Origin: Pseudonocardia abyssalis
Lineage (GTDB): Bacteria; Actinomycetota; Actinomycetes; Mycobacteriales; Pseudonocardiaceae
Length of the DNA stretch: 64,000 nt
Assembly (NCBI RefSeq): GCF_019263705.2
Contig: NZ_JADQDK010000001.1
Span: 2,232,001 to 2,296,000 of the forward strand
Direction of reading: 5' to 3'
The position numbers and the translations under genes were made by a program. The notes under the pieces are model-generated. The model was not told the origin of the DNA, made no database searches, and saw nothing but the letters and a program-made list of their open reading frames with translations. Shown here piece after piece: positions 42,961 through 51,478 of the stretch (the stretch's first letter is position 1; each line of letters opens with the position of its first letter).

Positions 42961-43914
42961 ATGAGCGGCCTCTTCGCGTTGCTCGACGACGTGGCCGCCC
43001 TCGTCAGGATCACCGCGGCGTCGCTCGACGACATCGCGGGTGCGGCCGGCCGGGCGGGGGTGAAGGCCGCGGGGGTCGTCGTCGACGACGCGGCCGTCAC
43101 CCCGCGGTACGTGCAGGGGCTGGAGCCGAAACGCGAGCTGTCGATCATCGGGCGGATCGCCCGGGGGTCGCTGCGCAACAAGCTGCTGTTCATCCTCCCC
43201 GCCGCGCTGCTGCTGAGCCAGTTCGCGCCGTGGGCCCTCACACCCATTCTCATGCTCGGCGGCACCTATCTCTGCTATGAGGGCGCGGAGAAGATCTGGG
43301 AGTTGATCGCCGGGCACCAGCCCGCACCGGAGGAGGCCCGCGAGACGGCGGCCGCCGACCCGGAGGGGCACGAGAAGAAGGTCGTCTCGGGTGCGGTGCG
43401 CACCGACTTCATCCTCTCCGCGGAGATCATGGTCATCGCGCTCAACGAGGTCGCGTCCGAGGGCCTGGTCGCCCGTGGTGCCATCCTGCTGGTAGTGGCG
43501 GTGGCGATCACGGCGCTCGTCTACGGCGCGGTGGCGCTGATCGTCAAGATGGACGACGCGGGTCTGGCACTGGCGAAGCGGGACTCCGCACCGGTGAGCG
43601 CACTCGGGCGCGGACTGGTCCGGGCGATGCCGATCGTGCTCTCGGTCCTGTCCACCGTCGGGATCGCGGCGATGCTCTGGGTCGGCGGGCACATCCTGCT
43701 CGTGGGCGTCGAGGACCTCGGATTCGCACCGCCGTACGCGTTCGTGCACCACGTCGAGGTGCTCGTGCACGACGCCACGGGCCCGCTCGGCGGGTTCCTC
43801 GGCTGGCTCACCAACACCGTCTTCTCGGCCATCGCCGGAGCGGTCGTGGGCGCCATCATCGTGGCGGTCATGCACGTGATCCCGAAGCGGACCGCGGGCG
43901 CCGCGCACGCCTGA
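42961..43914 (+). CDS. DUF808 family membrane protein (YedI-like)
   Basis: This 317-aa integral membrane protein has the DUF808 start SGLFALLDDVAALVRITAAS and DDIAGAAGRAGVKAAGVVVD-type segments, then GLEPKRELSIIGRIARGSL and several hydrophobic helices (LFILPAALLLSQFAPW, ILLVVAVAITALVYGAVALI, AIAGAVVGAIIVAVMHVI). The family is widespread, of unknown function, and located in the inner membrane. Single gene, ATG 42961; not obviously linked to its neighbours. Confidence 0.9.
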   Translation: MSGLFALLDDVAALVRITAASLDDIAGAAGRAGVKAAGVVVDDAAVTPRYVQGLEPKRELSIIGRIARGSLRNKLLFILPAALLLSQFAPWALTPILMLGGTYLCYEGAEKIWELIAGHQPAPEEARETAAADPEGHEKKVVSGAVRTDFILSAEIMVIALNEVASEGLVARGAILLVVAVAITALVYGAVALIVKMDDAGLALAKRDSAPVSALGRGLVRAMPIVLSVLSTVGIAAMLWVGGHILLVGVEDLGFAPPYAFVHHVEVLVHDATGPLGGFLGWLTNTVFSAIAGAVVGAIIVAVMHVIPKRTAGAAHA

Positions 43915-43971
43915 TCCCGCGCGCGGGACGCCGATCGCCCGGCACCGGTATCCGGCCGTAGGTTCGAACGG

Positions 43972-44352
43972 TCAGACCGAAACGGCGGGAGCGGGGCGCA
44001 GCGCGCACGCCATCGCGAGCTCCATCCCGCCGCCGAGCGCCCGGCCCTCGACCGCGGCGATCGTGACCCGGCCGGATCCGGCGAGCCGGGCGAGCACCGC
44101 GCGCAGCCGGTCGTCGTAGGCGGCGAACCCGGCCGCGTCGATCGTGGACGTGTGCGCGATGTCGGCGCCCGCGGCGAAGAAGCCGGGCAGCGCCGACGCG
44201 ACGACGACGGTGCGGGCGTCGCGCGCGTCGGCCTCGTCGAGTGCGGCGGCGAGCCCGTCGATGGTCTCGGGGCCCAGCGGGTTGACCGGGCGCAGGTCCA
44301 TCGAGGCGACGAGGACGCCGTCTGCGGCGTCCTCCGTGACGACCGCGCTCAT
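43972..44352 (-). pseudogene. Truncated enoyl-CoA hydratase (N-terminal half)
   Basis: The 126-aa frame has the first half of a crotonase: PVNPLGPETIDGLAAALDEA, FFAAGADIAHT (first oxyanion-hole segment) and the second GRALGGGMELAMACALR. It then stops after eight more residues (PAPAVSV), where a normal enzyme (~255 aa) would continue to the catalytic Glu and C-terminal helices. It is unlikely to be active. Its start overlaps the stop of the BadH-like SDR (44349-44352), so it was once the next gene of that operon. Confidence 0.8.
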
Positions 44353-45101
44353 GCCATCGTGAGGCCGCCGCTGACGGACAGCGTCTGGCCGGTGATGTAG
44401 CCGGTGGCGTCGGAGGCGAAGAAGGCGACGGCGGCGGCGACGTCGGCGGGCTGGGCGAGCCGGCGCATCGGGACGCTCCGGGTCATGCCGTCGAGCACCT
44501 TCGCGCCGTCGTCGGACTTCGCGGCGAACGCCTGCAGCATCGGGGTGTCGGTCGGGCCGGGGCAGACCGTGTTGGCGGTGATGCCGTGCCGCGCGACCTC
44601 ACGGGCGAGGGTCTTGGTGAACGCGATCGTGCCGCCCTTGGCGCCGGAGTAGACGGCCTCCAGCGACGAGCCGACGCGTCCGGCGTCGGACCCGATGTTG
44701 ACGACCCGGCCGAAGCCGCGCTCGATCATCCCGGGCACCACGGTGTGGGTGACCCGCAGCATGCCCTTGAAGTTGATGTCCAGGATGCGGTCCCAGAAGT
44801 CCTCGGTGGTGTCGACGAAGTTCATGAAGTCGTCCCAGCCGGCGTTGTTGACCGCGATCTCCACCGGCCCCAGCTCGGCGGTGACCGTCCTGACGGCGTC
44901 CTGCACCGACCCGGTGTCGGTGACGTCGGCGCGCACCGCCAGCGCGGTGCCCCCTGCCTCCGTGATCGACGAGGCGGTGGCCTGCGCGGCCTCCAGGTTG
45001 AGGTCGACGACGGCGACGCGGAAGCCGACGGCCCCCAACGTCGTCGCGATGCCCTGGCCGATGCCCTGGGCACCTCCGGTGACGAATGCCGTTCTGCTCA
45101 T
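44349..45101 (-). CDS. SDR, 2-hydroxycyclohexanecarboxyl-CoA dehydrogenase-like (BadH-like)
   Basis: This 250-aa SDR has VTGGAQGIGQGIATTLGAVG at the NAD site, VDLNLEAAQA (Asp, hence NAD), NNAGWDDFMNF, a catalytic Ser/Tyr/Lys in NIGSDAGRVGSS and YSGAKGG, and CPGPTDTPM. The NNAGWD, SDAxRVGSSxEAVY and CPGPTDT runs match BadH of the cyclohexanecarboxylate pathway as I recall it. The role is probably oxidation of a beta-hydroxyacyl-CoA. It lies between a truncated hydratase and a CoA-transferase, all overlapping by 4 nt. Confidence 0.78.
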   Translation of the reverse strand: MSRTAFVTGGAQGIGQGIATTLGAVGFRVAVVDLNLEAAQATASSITEAGGTALAVRADVTDTGSVQDAVRTVTAELGPVEIAVNNAGWDDFMNFVDTTEDFWDRILDINFKGMLRVTHTVVPGMIERGFGRVVNIGSDAGRVGSSLEAVYSGAKGGTIAFTKTLAREVARHGITANTVCPGPTDTPMLQAFAAKSDDGAKVLDGMTRSVPMRRLAQPADVAAAVAFFASDATGYITGQTLSVSGGLTMA

Positions 45102-46309
45102 CTCGATCCCTTCAGGAGTGTCTCGCGGTGCTGGGGAGCGGCGATCGCCGCGATGCGGGCCGGGCGGTCGGCGAGGGGGCAGCCCCGCAGGTGGGCCACG
45201 CCGTGCTCGGTGACGACGGTGTCGACGTCGGCGCGGGCGGTGGTGACGGTGCCGCCGTCCAGCAGCGGGACGATCGTCGAGGCCCCGCCGGAGGTGGACC
45301 GCAGCGCGATCACCGAGCGGGCACCGGTGCGGGCCGCGGCGCCGGAGAAGTCGGCCTGCCCGCCGACGCCGCCGAGGTAGCGGCCTCCGACCGACTCGCC
45401 GTTGACCTGGCCGGTGAGGTCGACCTGCAGCGCGGCGTTGATCGACACCAGCCGGGTGAGGCGGGCGAGCACGGCGGCGCCGTGCGTGTAGCCGGCGGGC
45501 CGGAACTCGATCGGCACGTCGCCGAGGCGGGAGTACAGCGAGGCGCTGCCCAGCGCCGCACCGGTGACGACGACTCCGGGGTCGATCTCCTTGTGGCGCC
45601 CCGTGACCACGCCCCTGTCGATCAGCCGCAGCACACCGTCGGTGATCATTCCGGAGTGGACGCCGAGGTCACGGTGCCCGGACAGGCCGTCGAGGACGGC
45701 GGCGGGCAGCGACCCGACGCCCAGCTGGATCGTGTCGCCGTCGGCGACCAGCCCGGCGACGTGCGCGGCGATCGCCTCGTCGACGTCGTCGGGGGCGCGG
45801 TCCGGGAACACCGGCAGCGGGCGGTCGGTCTCCACGACGGCGGCGAACCGGTCGAGCGGGATGCCCGGCGTGCCGCTGGTGCGCGGCATCCGGTGGTTGA
45901 TCTCCGCGATCAAGGTGCGCGACCAGCGGGCGGCGTCGGCGGCGTAGTCGACGCCGATCCCCAGCGAGCACGTGCCGTCCGGCCCCGGCGGCGCCACCTG
46001 CACCAGGCCGACGTCGCCGGGCAGCAGCCGCTGCGCGAACAGCCGCGGCAGCTGGGAGTAGTGCGCGGGCACGACCTCCAGCCCGGCGGTCCGTCGCAGC
46101 TCCCCCATCGCCCCGTAGGAGACGACGGTGAGGTGCTCGGGGCGGGGACGGCGGACCGGGGCGATCCCGCAGAACCCGCGGACCGGACCGATGTCGCCGA
46201 CCTGCTCGTACAGCGCGTCGACGAGCGGGGCGGCCTCGGCGGCCGCCTGGCCCCACCAGACCCCGTCCCCGGCGGCGACGTGGCGCCGCAGGTCGAGCAC
46301 CGGAGTCAC
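45098..46309 (-). CDS. Acetyl-CoA hydrolase/CoA-transferase family protein
   Basis: This 403-aa protein has the family's two-domain layout: an N-terminal half with PVRGFCGIAPVRRP and VAPPGPDGTCSLGIGVDY, and a C-terminal half with DTIQLGVGSLPAAVL, LGVHSGMITDGVLRL, QVNGESVGGRYLGGVGGQ and VTEHGVAHLRG. It moves CoA between short organic acids or hydrolyses acyl-CoA. The catalytic Glu probably lies in VNGESVGG. GTG 46309 overlaps the stop of a decayed SDR, and its own stop overlaps the BadH-like SDR. Confidence 0.85.
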   Translation of the reverse strand: MTPVLDLRRHVAAGDGVWWGQAAAEAAPLVDALYEQVGDIGPVRGFCGIAPVRRPRPEHLTVVSYGAMGELRRTAGLEVVPAHYSQLPRLFAQRLLPGDVGLVQVAPPGPDGTCSLGIGVDYAADAARWSRTLIAEINHRMPRTSGTPGIPLDRFAAVVETDRPLPVFPDRAPDDVDEAIAAHVAGLVADGDTIQLGVGSLPAAVLDGLSGHRDLGVHSGMITDGVLRLIDRGVVTGRHKEIDPGVVVTGAALGSASLYSRLGDVPIEFRPAGYTHGAAVLARLTRLVSINAALQVDLTGQVNGESVGGRYLGGVGGQADFSGAAARTGARSVIALRSTSGGASTIVPLLDGGTVTTARADVDTVVTEHGVAHLRGCPLADRPARIAAIAAPQHRETLLKGSR

Positions 46310-46590
46310 TGGATGACCGTACCGCCGTCGACGGGGAGCACCTGGCCGGAGATGGAGACGCCGCGTCGGAGGCGAGGAACACGAACGTCGCCGCGATCTC
46401 CGCGGGCTCGGCCCAGCGGAATCCGCTCCAGCGTCTTCGCGGCGGGCTTCTCGTTGCTGCGGATGCCCTCGGCCATCGAGGTGGCAGCCGGCGGCGCCAC
46501 CGCGTTCACGGCGACCTGGCGGCGCCGATCCCGCCGCCCCCGGTGACCAGCGCGGTGCGCCCGGCGAGGGAGGACACGTCCGGGAAGGAG
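46306..46590 (-). pseudogene. Decayed SDR gene (internal deletion and frameshift)
   Basis: The remnant starts as DVSSLAGRTALVTGGGGIGAA, jumps directly to VAVNAVAPPAATSMAEGI (normally ~140 residues later), then shifts frame and ends as FVFLASDAASISGQV and LPVDGGTVIQ. It is thus an SDR with its whole catalytic centre deleted. Confidence 0.75.
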
Positions 46591-46592
46591 AT

Positions 46593-47759
46593 CTAGTAGC
46601 TCCTCGGGAGACCCAGCACGTGCGAGCCCAGGTAGTTGAGCACCATCTCCTGCGAGAGCGGCGCGATCTTGAGCAGCCGGGCCTCCCTGAAGTACCGGGC
46701 CACGTGGTACTCCTCGGAGTACCCCATGCCGCCGTGGGTCTGCAGCGCCCGGTCGGCCGCCTCGAACCCGGCGTCGGCGCAGAGGTACTTCGCGGTGTTC
46801 GCCTCCCGCCCGCACGGTTCGCCCCGGTCGTAGAGCCAGGTGGCCTTGCGCAGCGTCAGCTCCGCGGCGTCGAGGCGGGCGAGGGAGTCGGCCAGCGGGA
46901 ACTGCAGCCCCTGGTTCATCCCTATCGGCCGGCCGAACACCTCGCGCTCGTTGCCGTACTCGACGGCGGCGTCCAGTGCGACCCGCCCGATCCCGAGTGC
47001 CTCCGCCGCGATGAGCATCCGCTCCGGGTTGAGCCCGTCGAGGATGTAGCGGAAGCCCTGGCCCTCCTCGCCGACCCGGTCCTCCACCGGCACCCGCAGG
47101 TCGTCGATGAACAGCTCGTTGGACGACACCGCGTTGCGGCCCATCTTGCGGATCGGCCGGATGTCGACGTGCGCGCGGTCGAGATCGGTGAGGAACAGCG
47201 TCATGCCGTCGGTCTTCTTCGCGCAGTCCTCGAACGTCGTCGTGCGCGTCAGGAGCAGGACCTTCTCCGACTCCTGCGCCTTGGAGATCCACACCTTCCG
47301 CCCGTTCACGACGTAGGAGTCGCCGACCCGCTTCGCGAACGTGGTGATCTTCGTGGTGTCCAGACCCGCTCCGGGCTCGGTCACCCCGAAGCAGACGTGC
47401 AGACTGCCGTCGACGATCCGGGGCAGCGTCCGGGCCTTGAGCTCCTCGGACCCGTGCAGGATCACCGGGTGCATCCCGAAGATCGACAGGTGGATCGCGC
47501 TGGCCGCGTTCATGCCCCCGCCCGAGCGCGCGACCTCCTCGAGGATGATCGACGCCTCGGTGATCCCGAGTCCGTGGCCGCCGTACTCCTCGGGCGTGGT
47601 GACACCGAGCCAGCCGCCGGAGGCGAGCGTGTCGTAGAACGCGGTGGGGAACTCGTGCTTCCGGTCGCACTCCATCCAGTAGTGGTCGTCGAACGTGCCG
47701 GCGATCTCCGCGACGACCTTGCGGATCGTCGTCTGGTCGTCCGTGAGATCGAAGTCCAC
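46593..47759 (-). CDS. Acyl-CoA dehydrogenase
   Basis: This 388-aa flavoprotein of the ACAD family has FDLTDDQTTIRKVVAEI at the N-terminus, GVTEPGAGLDTTKI and VNGRKVWISKAQ in the middle domain, NPERMLIAAEALGIGRVAL, and the C-terminal THGGMGYSEEYHVARYFREA. It removes two hydrogens from an acyl-CoA and passes them to ETF. It appears intact, unlike its immediate neighbours. ATG 47759 lies 18 bp from a GGACAGACC site like that in front of the FadR-type regulator, so it is probably under that regulator. Confidence 0.9.
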   Translation of the reverse strand: MDFDLTDDQTTIRKVVAEIAGTFDDHYWMECDRKHEFPTAFYDTLASGGWLGVTTPEEYGGHGLGITEASIILEEVARSGGGMNAASAIHLSIFGMHPVILHGSEELKARTLPRIVDGSLHVCFGVTEPGAGLDTTKITTFAKRVGDSYVVNGRKVWISKAQESEKVLLLTRTTTFEDCAKKTDGMTLFLTDLDRAHVDIRPIRKMGRNAVSSNELFIDDLRVPVEDRVGEEGQGFRYILDGLNPERMLIAAEALGIGRVALDAAVEYGNEREVFGRPIGMNQGLQFPLADSLARLDAAELTLRKATWLYDRGEPCGREANTAKYLCADAGFEAADRALQTHGGMGYSEEYHVARYFREARLLKIAPLSQEMVLNYLGSHVLGLPRSY

Positions 47760-47776
47760 GGATCGACCTTAACAAA

Positions 47777-47785
47777 GGACAGACC
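47777..47785. promoter_or_regulatory. FadR-type operator candidate (ACAD promoter)
   Basis: GGACAGACC, flanked by AAA on both sides, differs by one base from GGTCAGACC at 48207-48215 upstream of the FadR-type regulator gene. It lies 18 bp upstream of the acyl-CoA dehydrogenase start. Confidence 0.5.
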
Positions 47786-47799
47786 AAAACTACCCGCGG

Positions 47800-48150
47800 G
47801 GACGAGGTCCAGCGCCGCCGCCAACCGCTCGCTCCACGCGCTCGGTGACCCGAACAGGACGCGGTCGAGCTCGGCCCGCTCGCAGTAGAGCTGCAGGTCG
47901 CACTCCCAGGTGTGGCCGATCGCCCCGCGCTGCCCGAGCGCGGTGTCGGCCGCCTCCGCCGCTCCCGCCGTGACCAGCATCTGCGCCGACGCGTGCCTCA
48001 CCGCCTGCAACGAGCCGATCGGCACGCCGAACCGATGCCGCTGCCTACTCGACCGCCATCTCCAGCATCCGCTCGGTGACGCCCAGCGCGTCCGCCGACA
48101 CGAGCGCCACATCCCCCGGTGCCACATCCGCCCCTCTGAGGCCACCGGCG
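47800..48150 (-). pseudogene. Remnant of a second acyl-CoA dehydrogenase (C-terminal region)
   Basis: One frame reads GADVAPGDVALVSADALGVT and ERMLEMAVE, then a stop; a small deletion later the next frame continues RQRHRFGVPIGSLQAVRHAS and AQMLVTAGAAEAADTALG. Together they are the alpha-helical C-terminal domain of an acyl-CoA dehydrogenase, broken by a frameshift and lacking its N-terminal two thirds. Confidence 0.75.
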
Positions 48151-48206
48151 TGCCGGCGACCCCGGCTCGGCCGAGAGTTCCCATCGTGTGCGGTGATGCT
48201 AATTTG

Positions 48207-48215
48207 GGTCAGACC
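48207..48215. promoter_or_regulatory. FadR-type operator candidate (regulator promoter)
   Basis: GGTC-A-GACC is a perfect 4-1-4 palindrome with flanking TTT/TTT, matching the TGGTNNNACCA-like sites of FadR-family GntR proteins. It lies 27 bp upstream of the regulator start, suggesting autoregulation. Confidence 0.55.
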
Positions 48216-48241
48216 TTTGGACCAGAAGTACGGGGTGTCGC

Positions 48242-48997
48242 ATGGCCGCCGAGAACCGCTCGACGATCCGCCTGTCGCCGATGGAGGTGCCGAAGGCCTC
48301 CGACGTGCTCGCGAACGAGCTGCGCGAACGCATCCTGTCCGGCGAGTACCCGGAGGGCACCCCCCTGCCGCCCGAGCGCGAGCTGGCGGTCCAGACACGG
48401 ATGAGCCGCACCACCGTGCGCGAAGCGCTGCGCGTGCTGGAGGTCCAGGGCCTGGTGCGGATCAAGGCCGGCCGGGCCGGCGGTGCGTTCGTGCAGCGCC
48501 CCGGCGAGGAGTCGGTGGCCACCACGCTCGACCTGCTGATCCGCGGCCGCCAGATCCGACCGGCCTCGGTGCACGAGACACGCGAGGCGATCGAACCCTC
48601 CTGCGCCCGGCTCGCCGCGCTCAACCGCACCGCAGGCGACCTGCGCCGCCTCGAGGACGCCGACGAGGCGATCGCCGCCGGCGGCAGCCTGGAGTCGTTC
48701 CTGCAGGCCAACGTCGACTGGCACGTCGGCGTGGCGGCCGCGGGCCACAACGAGATCCTGACCGGGATCATGCTCGCCCTGTCCCGCGCGATCTACACCG
48801 TCACGCACAACGAGGGCTTCGTGAACGGCGAGGTCCGGGCCATCGCGGCCCAGGCACACCGGTCGGTGACCCGCGCGATCAGGGACAAGGACCCGGACGC
48901 GGCCGCGCGCCGCATGAGCCGTCACGTCCACGCGTACGCAGCAGCGGCCCTCGAGGTCGACGAGCGCACCGCGATCACCCTCCCGGACACGGACTGA
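48242..48997 (+). CDS. FadR/GntR family transcriptional regulator
   Basis: This 251-aa GntR protein has an N-terminal winged helix (SDVLANELRERILSGEYPEG, LPPERELAVQTRMSRTTVRE) and a C-terminal FCD domain with His/Asp metal-site residues (EPSCARLAAL, NVDWHVGVAAAGHNEIL, AHRSVTRAIRDKD). Such proteins repress acyl-CoA or organic-acid catabolic genes and are released by an acid or acyl-CoA. Divergent from the acyl-CoA dehydrogenase region, with matching candidate operators at 48207 and 47777. ATG 48242 follows the operator closely. Confidence 0.9.
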   Translation: MAAENRSTIRLSPMEVPKASDVLANELRERILSGEYPEGTPLPPERELAVQTRMSRTTVREALRVLEVQGLVRIKAGRAGGAFVQRPGEESVATTLDLLIRGRQIRPASVHETREAIEPSCARLAALNRTAGDLRRLEDADEAIAAGGSLESFLQANVDWHVGVAAAGHNEILTGIMLALSRAIYTVTHNEGFVNGEVRAIAAQAHRSVTRAIRDKDPDAAARRMSRHVHAYAAAALEVDERTAITLPDTD

Positions 48998-49004
48998 CCG
49001 CCTC

Positions 49005-49068
49005 CGGCCCGATCACCCTCCGGCCCGATCACCCTCCGGCCCGATCACCCTCTGGCCCGATCACCCTC
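49005..49068. repeat. 16-bp tandem repeat (4 copies)
   Basis: Three perfect copies of CGGCCCGATCACCCTC are followed by a fourth with one change. They start 7 bp after the regulator's stop and run into the stop of an acyl-CoA dehydrogenase remnant. Confidence 0.9.
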
Positions 49069-49141
49069 TGGGCAGCCCGAGCATGCGCTCGGCCACGATG
49101 TTGCGCTGGATGAACGTGGAGCCGCCCGCGATCGCCGTGCC
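49061..49141 (-). pseudogene. Remnant: last ~26 codons of an acyl-CoA dehydrogenase
   Basis: The frame GTAIAGGSTFIQRNIVAERM followed by LGLPRG and a stop at 49061-49063 is the typical C-terminus of acyl-CoA dehydrogenases (GGTSEIQRNIIAERxLGLPR). No upstream part of the gene is present; the sequence from 49142 to 49368 shows no supported gene. Confidence 0.75.
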
Positions 49142-49368
49142 ACGAGGGTGCCGGTCGTCGCCCTCCTCGCCGTCGTCGTCGGGACGGTGCTGGCCCGGCA
49201 CCTGCACGCCGTGCGTCCGGGCCCTGTCACGCCCCGAGGAGACGGCCGCCGGGGCGGCGGATCGCGGGGCGGAGGGGTCGCAGTACCCGTGAGGTCGGGC
49301 CGAGTGGTCCTGCCCGCGGCCGGCTGCCCCGAGCAGGCTGGCGGGACACCACAGACGAGGAGTCGAGC

Positions 49369-50286
49369 ATGGGTACCGAGGACGGACACCGTCACGACGC
49401 CGTGGTCGGGGTGGACGGGAGCGAGCACGCGCTGCACGCGGTCGGCTGGGCGGCGACCGAGGCGCAGCTGCGCGGCCTGACCCTGCGTATCGTGCACGCC
49501 GCCCCGCGGCCGGCCGATCCCGGCGCGACGCGGTCGGTCCCGGAGATCCTCGCCCGTGCCTTCACCGTCGCCCGCCGCGCCGCCCCCGACGTCGGTGTCT
49601 CGACGGCCCGGTCGCTGCAGGACCCTGCGGCCTCGTTGCTCGACGCGGCGGGCGACGCGGCCCTGCTGGTGGTCGGCATGGGCGGCGGTGACTCCGCGGG
49701 CGGGCCGCTCGTCGGGTCGGTCGCCCTCGACGTCAGCGGCCGCGCCCCCTGCCCCGTCGCCGTGGTCCGCGGCGGCCCGGTCCCGCCGAGGGGGCCCGTC
49801 CTGGTCGGCGTCGACACGTTCGGTGAGGACGGGCTCCACAGGGACGACGCCGCGCTCTCCGTCGCGTTCGCCGACGCCCGCCGGCACGGCGGACGGGTGA
49901 TCGTCCTGCACGCCCGGTTCGTGACCGGGCCGCGCTCGCCGGGCGACGAGCAGGCGGCCGACGTCGCCGTGCGGGACCGTTTGCGTGGCGAGCTCCGGCC
50001 GTGGACCGTCCGGTTCCCCGAGGTCCCGGTGCAGGTGAGCGTCGTGCACGGTAACCCGGCCGAGTCGCTGCTGCGGGCGGCCGAGGGGTGCCGGCTGGTG
50101 GTGCTGGGCACCCACGGCGACGGCGCCTACCCGCGGGACCTGTTCGGGTCGACCAGCCGCGAGGTGCTGCGCCGCAGCCCGGTCACCGTTCTGGTCGTCA
50201 ACCCCGACACCGTCGTCGCCGCACCCGACGAGCACGTACGCAGCACCCGGCTCGACCATCCGCACGACCGCAGCGTGCTGTTCTGA
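49369..50286 (+). CDS. Universal stress protein (two tandem USP domains)
   Basis: This 305-aa protein has two UspA folds. The first includes AVVGVDGSEHALHAVGWAA and ends ALLVVGMGGGD with VSGRAPCPVAVVR. The second starts GPVLVGVDTFGEDG and ends RLVVLGTHGDGAYPRD with LRRSPVTVLVVN. The G-x2-G-x9-G(S/T) ATP loop is best kept in the second domain (GTHGDG...GSTS). Tandem USPs of this length are common in actinobacteria and respond to hypoxia or redox stress. ATG 49369 follows GACGAGGAG. Not obviously linked to its neighbours. Confidence 0.9.
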   Translation: MGTEDGHRHDAVVGVDGSEHALHAVGWAATEAQLRGLTLRIVHAAPRPADPGATRSVPEILARAFTVARRAAPDVGVSTARSLQDPAASLLDAAGDAALLVVGMGGGDSAGGPLVGSVALDVSGRAPCPVAVVRGGPVPPRGPVLVGVDTFGEDGLHRDDAALSVAFADARRHGGRVIVLHARFVTGPRSPGDEQAADVAVRDRLRGELRPWTVRFPEVPVQVSVVHGNPAESLLRAAEGCRLVVLGTHGDGAYPRDLFGSTSREVLRRSPVTVLVVNPDTVVAAPDEHVRSTRLDHPHDRSVLF

Positions 50287-50530
50287 TCGGACGGGGACAC
50301 CTCGTGACCGCACCATCCGACCCGCGGGCGGCGTGCTCCGTGAGACAGAACCCAGCAGCCGCCGCCCGATCCGGCGGGGGCCGCCCGGTCCTCGCGAACA
50401 CCCGTCGGGCCGCTACGTGATCCGCCGGACGGTTCACCGTGTCTCTCGGTCGAACAGCGGAGGTCGGGTCGACACGGGCTCCCCGTCACGACGAGGGAGG
50501 AGATGATCAGCGGTCGGTGGGGCCGCCTCT

Positions 50531-51478
50531 TCAGAGGCGCTCGACACGGTCGGCCTGCGGGCCCCGGTCGCTCTGACGCACCGCGTACCGGACCCGGTCA
50601 CCCTTCTCCAACGGCCCCGACCCCACGATCACCGACACGTGGGCGAAGAGATCGTCACCGCCCGCATCCGGGGTGATGAAGCCGAAACCGCGGTCGCCGT
50701 CGTAGCGCGCGACGACGCCCTCGCCACCTCGCGCGGGCACATCCCGCAACACCGGCCCTGCGGCCACAGCAGCTGCCGACCGCTGCGACGCCACCCCGGG
50801 CTCGACACCCCGGACCAGGTACACCCCGCGAGCCTGCGGACCCTTGTCCCCACTGACCACCTCATAGGCGACGCGGTCACCCTCCGCGAGCCACGTCAGC
50901 CCCTCGACCAGAGCCCGGACGTGAACGAAGACGTCCCCGACCCCGGAGTCGGGGCTGATGAACCCGAAGCCCTTGCCCTCGTCGTACCAGGCCACCGTGC
51001 CGTCGGCACCGTCCGCGGTGCCGGTCGCAGCGGGTAGGCCCGCCCCCGCTCCCAGCGGGATCACGCTCCCGGCCTGCGGGCCGCGCTCGCCCTCGACGAC
51101 CAGGAAGGCCACCCGCTGCCCCTCGGTGACCACGCCGCCGGTCACGATGGCGGAGCTGTGCACGAAGATGTCGGCGCCGCCGCCATCCGGCGACGCGAAG
51201 CCGTACCCCTTGCCCGGCTCGTACCAGGTGACCGTGCCGAGCAGGCCCACGGCGCTGCCGACGGCCGCGTCGGCGGTGACGCGAACCTGCAGCGCCTGGG
51301 GCCCGCGATCGTTCTCGCCCACCTCGAACACGACGCCCTGGCCCTCGCGGAGCACCTTCGCGCCGCCGTCCCCGACGACCTCGGAGGCGTGCACGAACAC
51401 GTCCGGCGAGCCGTCCTCGGGCGCGAGGAAGCCGAAACCCCGTTCGGCGTCGAACCAACGGACGGTTCCCTGCGGCAT
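50531..51478 (-). CDS. Four-domain cold-shock protein
   Basis: This 315-aa protein is made of four tandem cold-shock domains, at about residues 3-67, 79-141, 159-222 and 252-315. Each keeps the nucleic-acid motifs: RNP1 as RGFGFL, KGYGFA, KGFGFI and RGFGFI; RNP2 as DVFVHA, DIFVHS, DVFVHV and DLFAHV. Short Gly/Ala linkers separate them, and the one between 3 and 4 is ~30 residues. Ordinary bacterial Csp proteins have one 67-70-residue domain, so this is an unusual single-strand RNA/DNA binder, perhaps able to hold longer RNA. Starts at ATG 51478. Confidence 0.92.
   Translation of the reverse strand: MPQGTVRWFDAERGFGFLAPEDGSPDVFVHASEVVGDGGAKVLREGQGVVFEVGENDRGPQALQVRVTADAAVGSAVGLLGTVTWYEPGKGYGFASPDGGGADIFVHSSAIVTGGVVTEGQRVAFLVVEGERGPQAGSVIPLGAGAGLPAATGTADGADGTVAWYDEGKGFGFISPDSGVGDVFVHVRALVEGLTWLAEGDRVAYEVVSGDKGPQARGVYLVRGVEPGVASQRSAAAVAAGPVLRDVPARGGEGVVARYDGDRGFGFITPDAGGDDLFAHVSVIVGSGPLEKGDRVRYAVRQSDRGPQADRVERL

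Noticed and set aside
43915..43928. TCCCGC/GCGGGA palindrome after the DUF808 gene as a terminator
   Set aside because: The stem is only 6 bp with a 2-nt centre, too weak to call.
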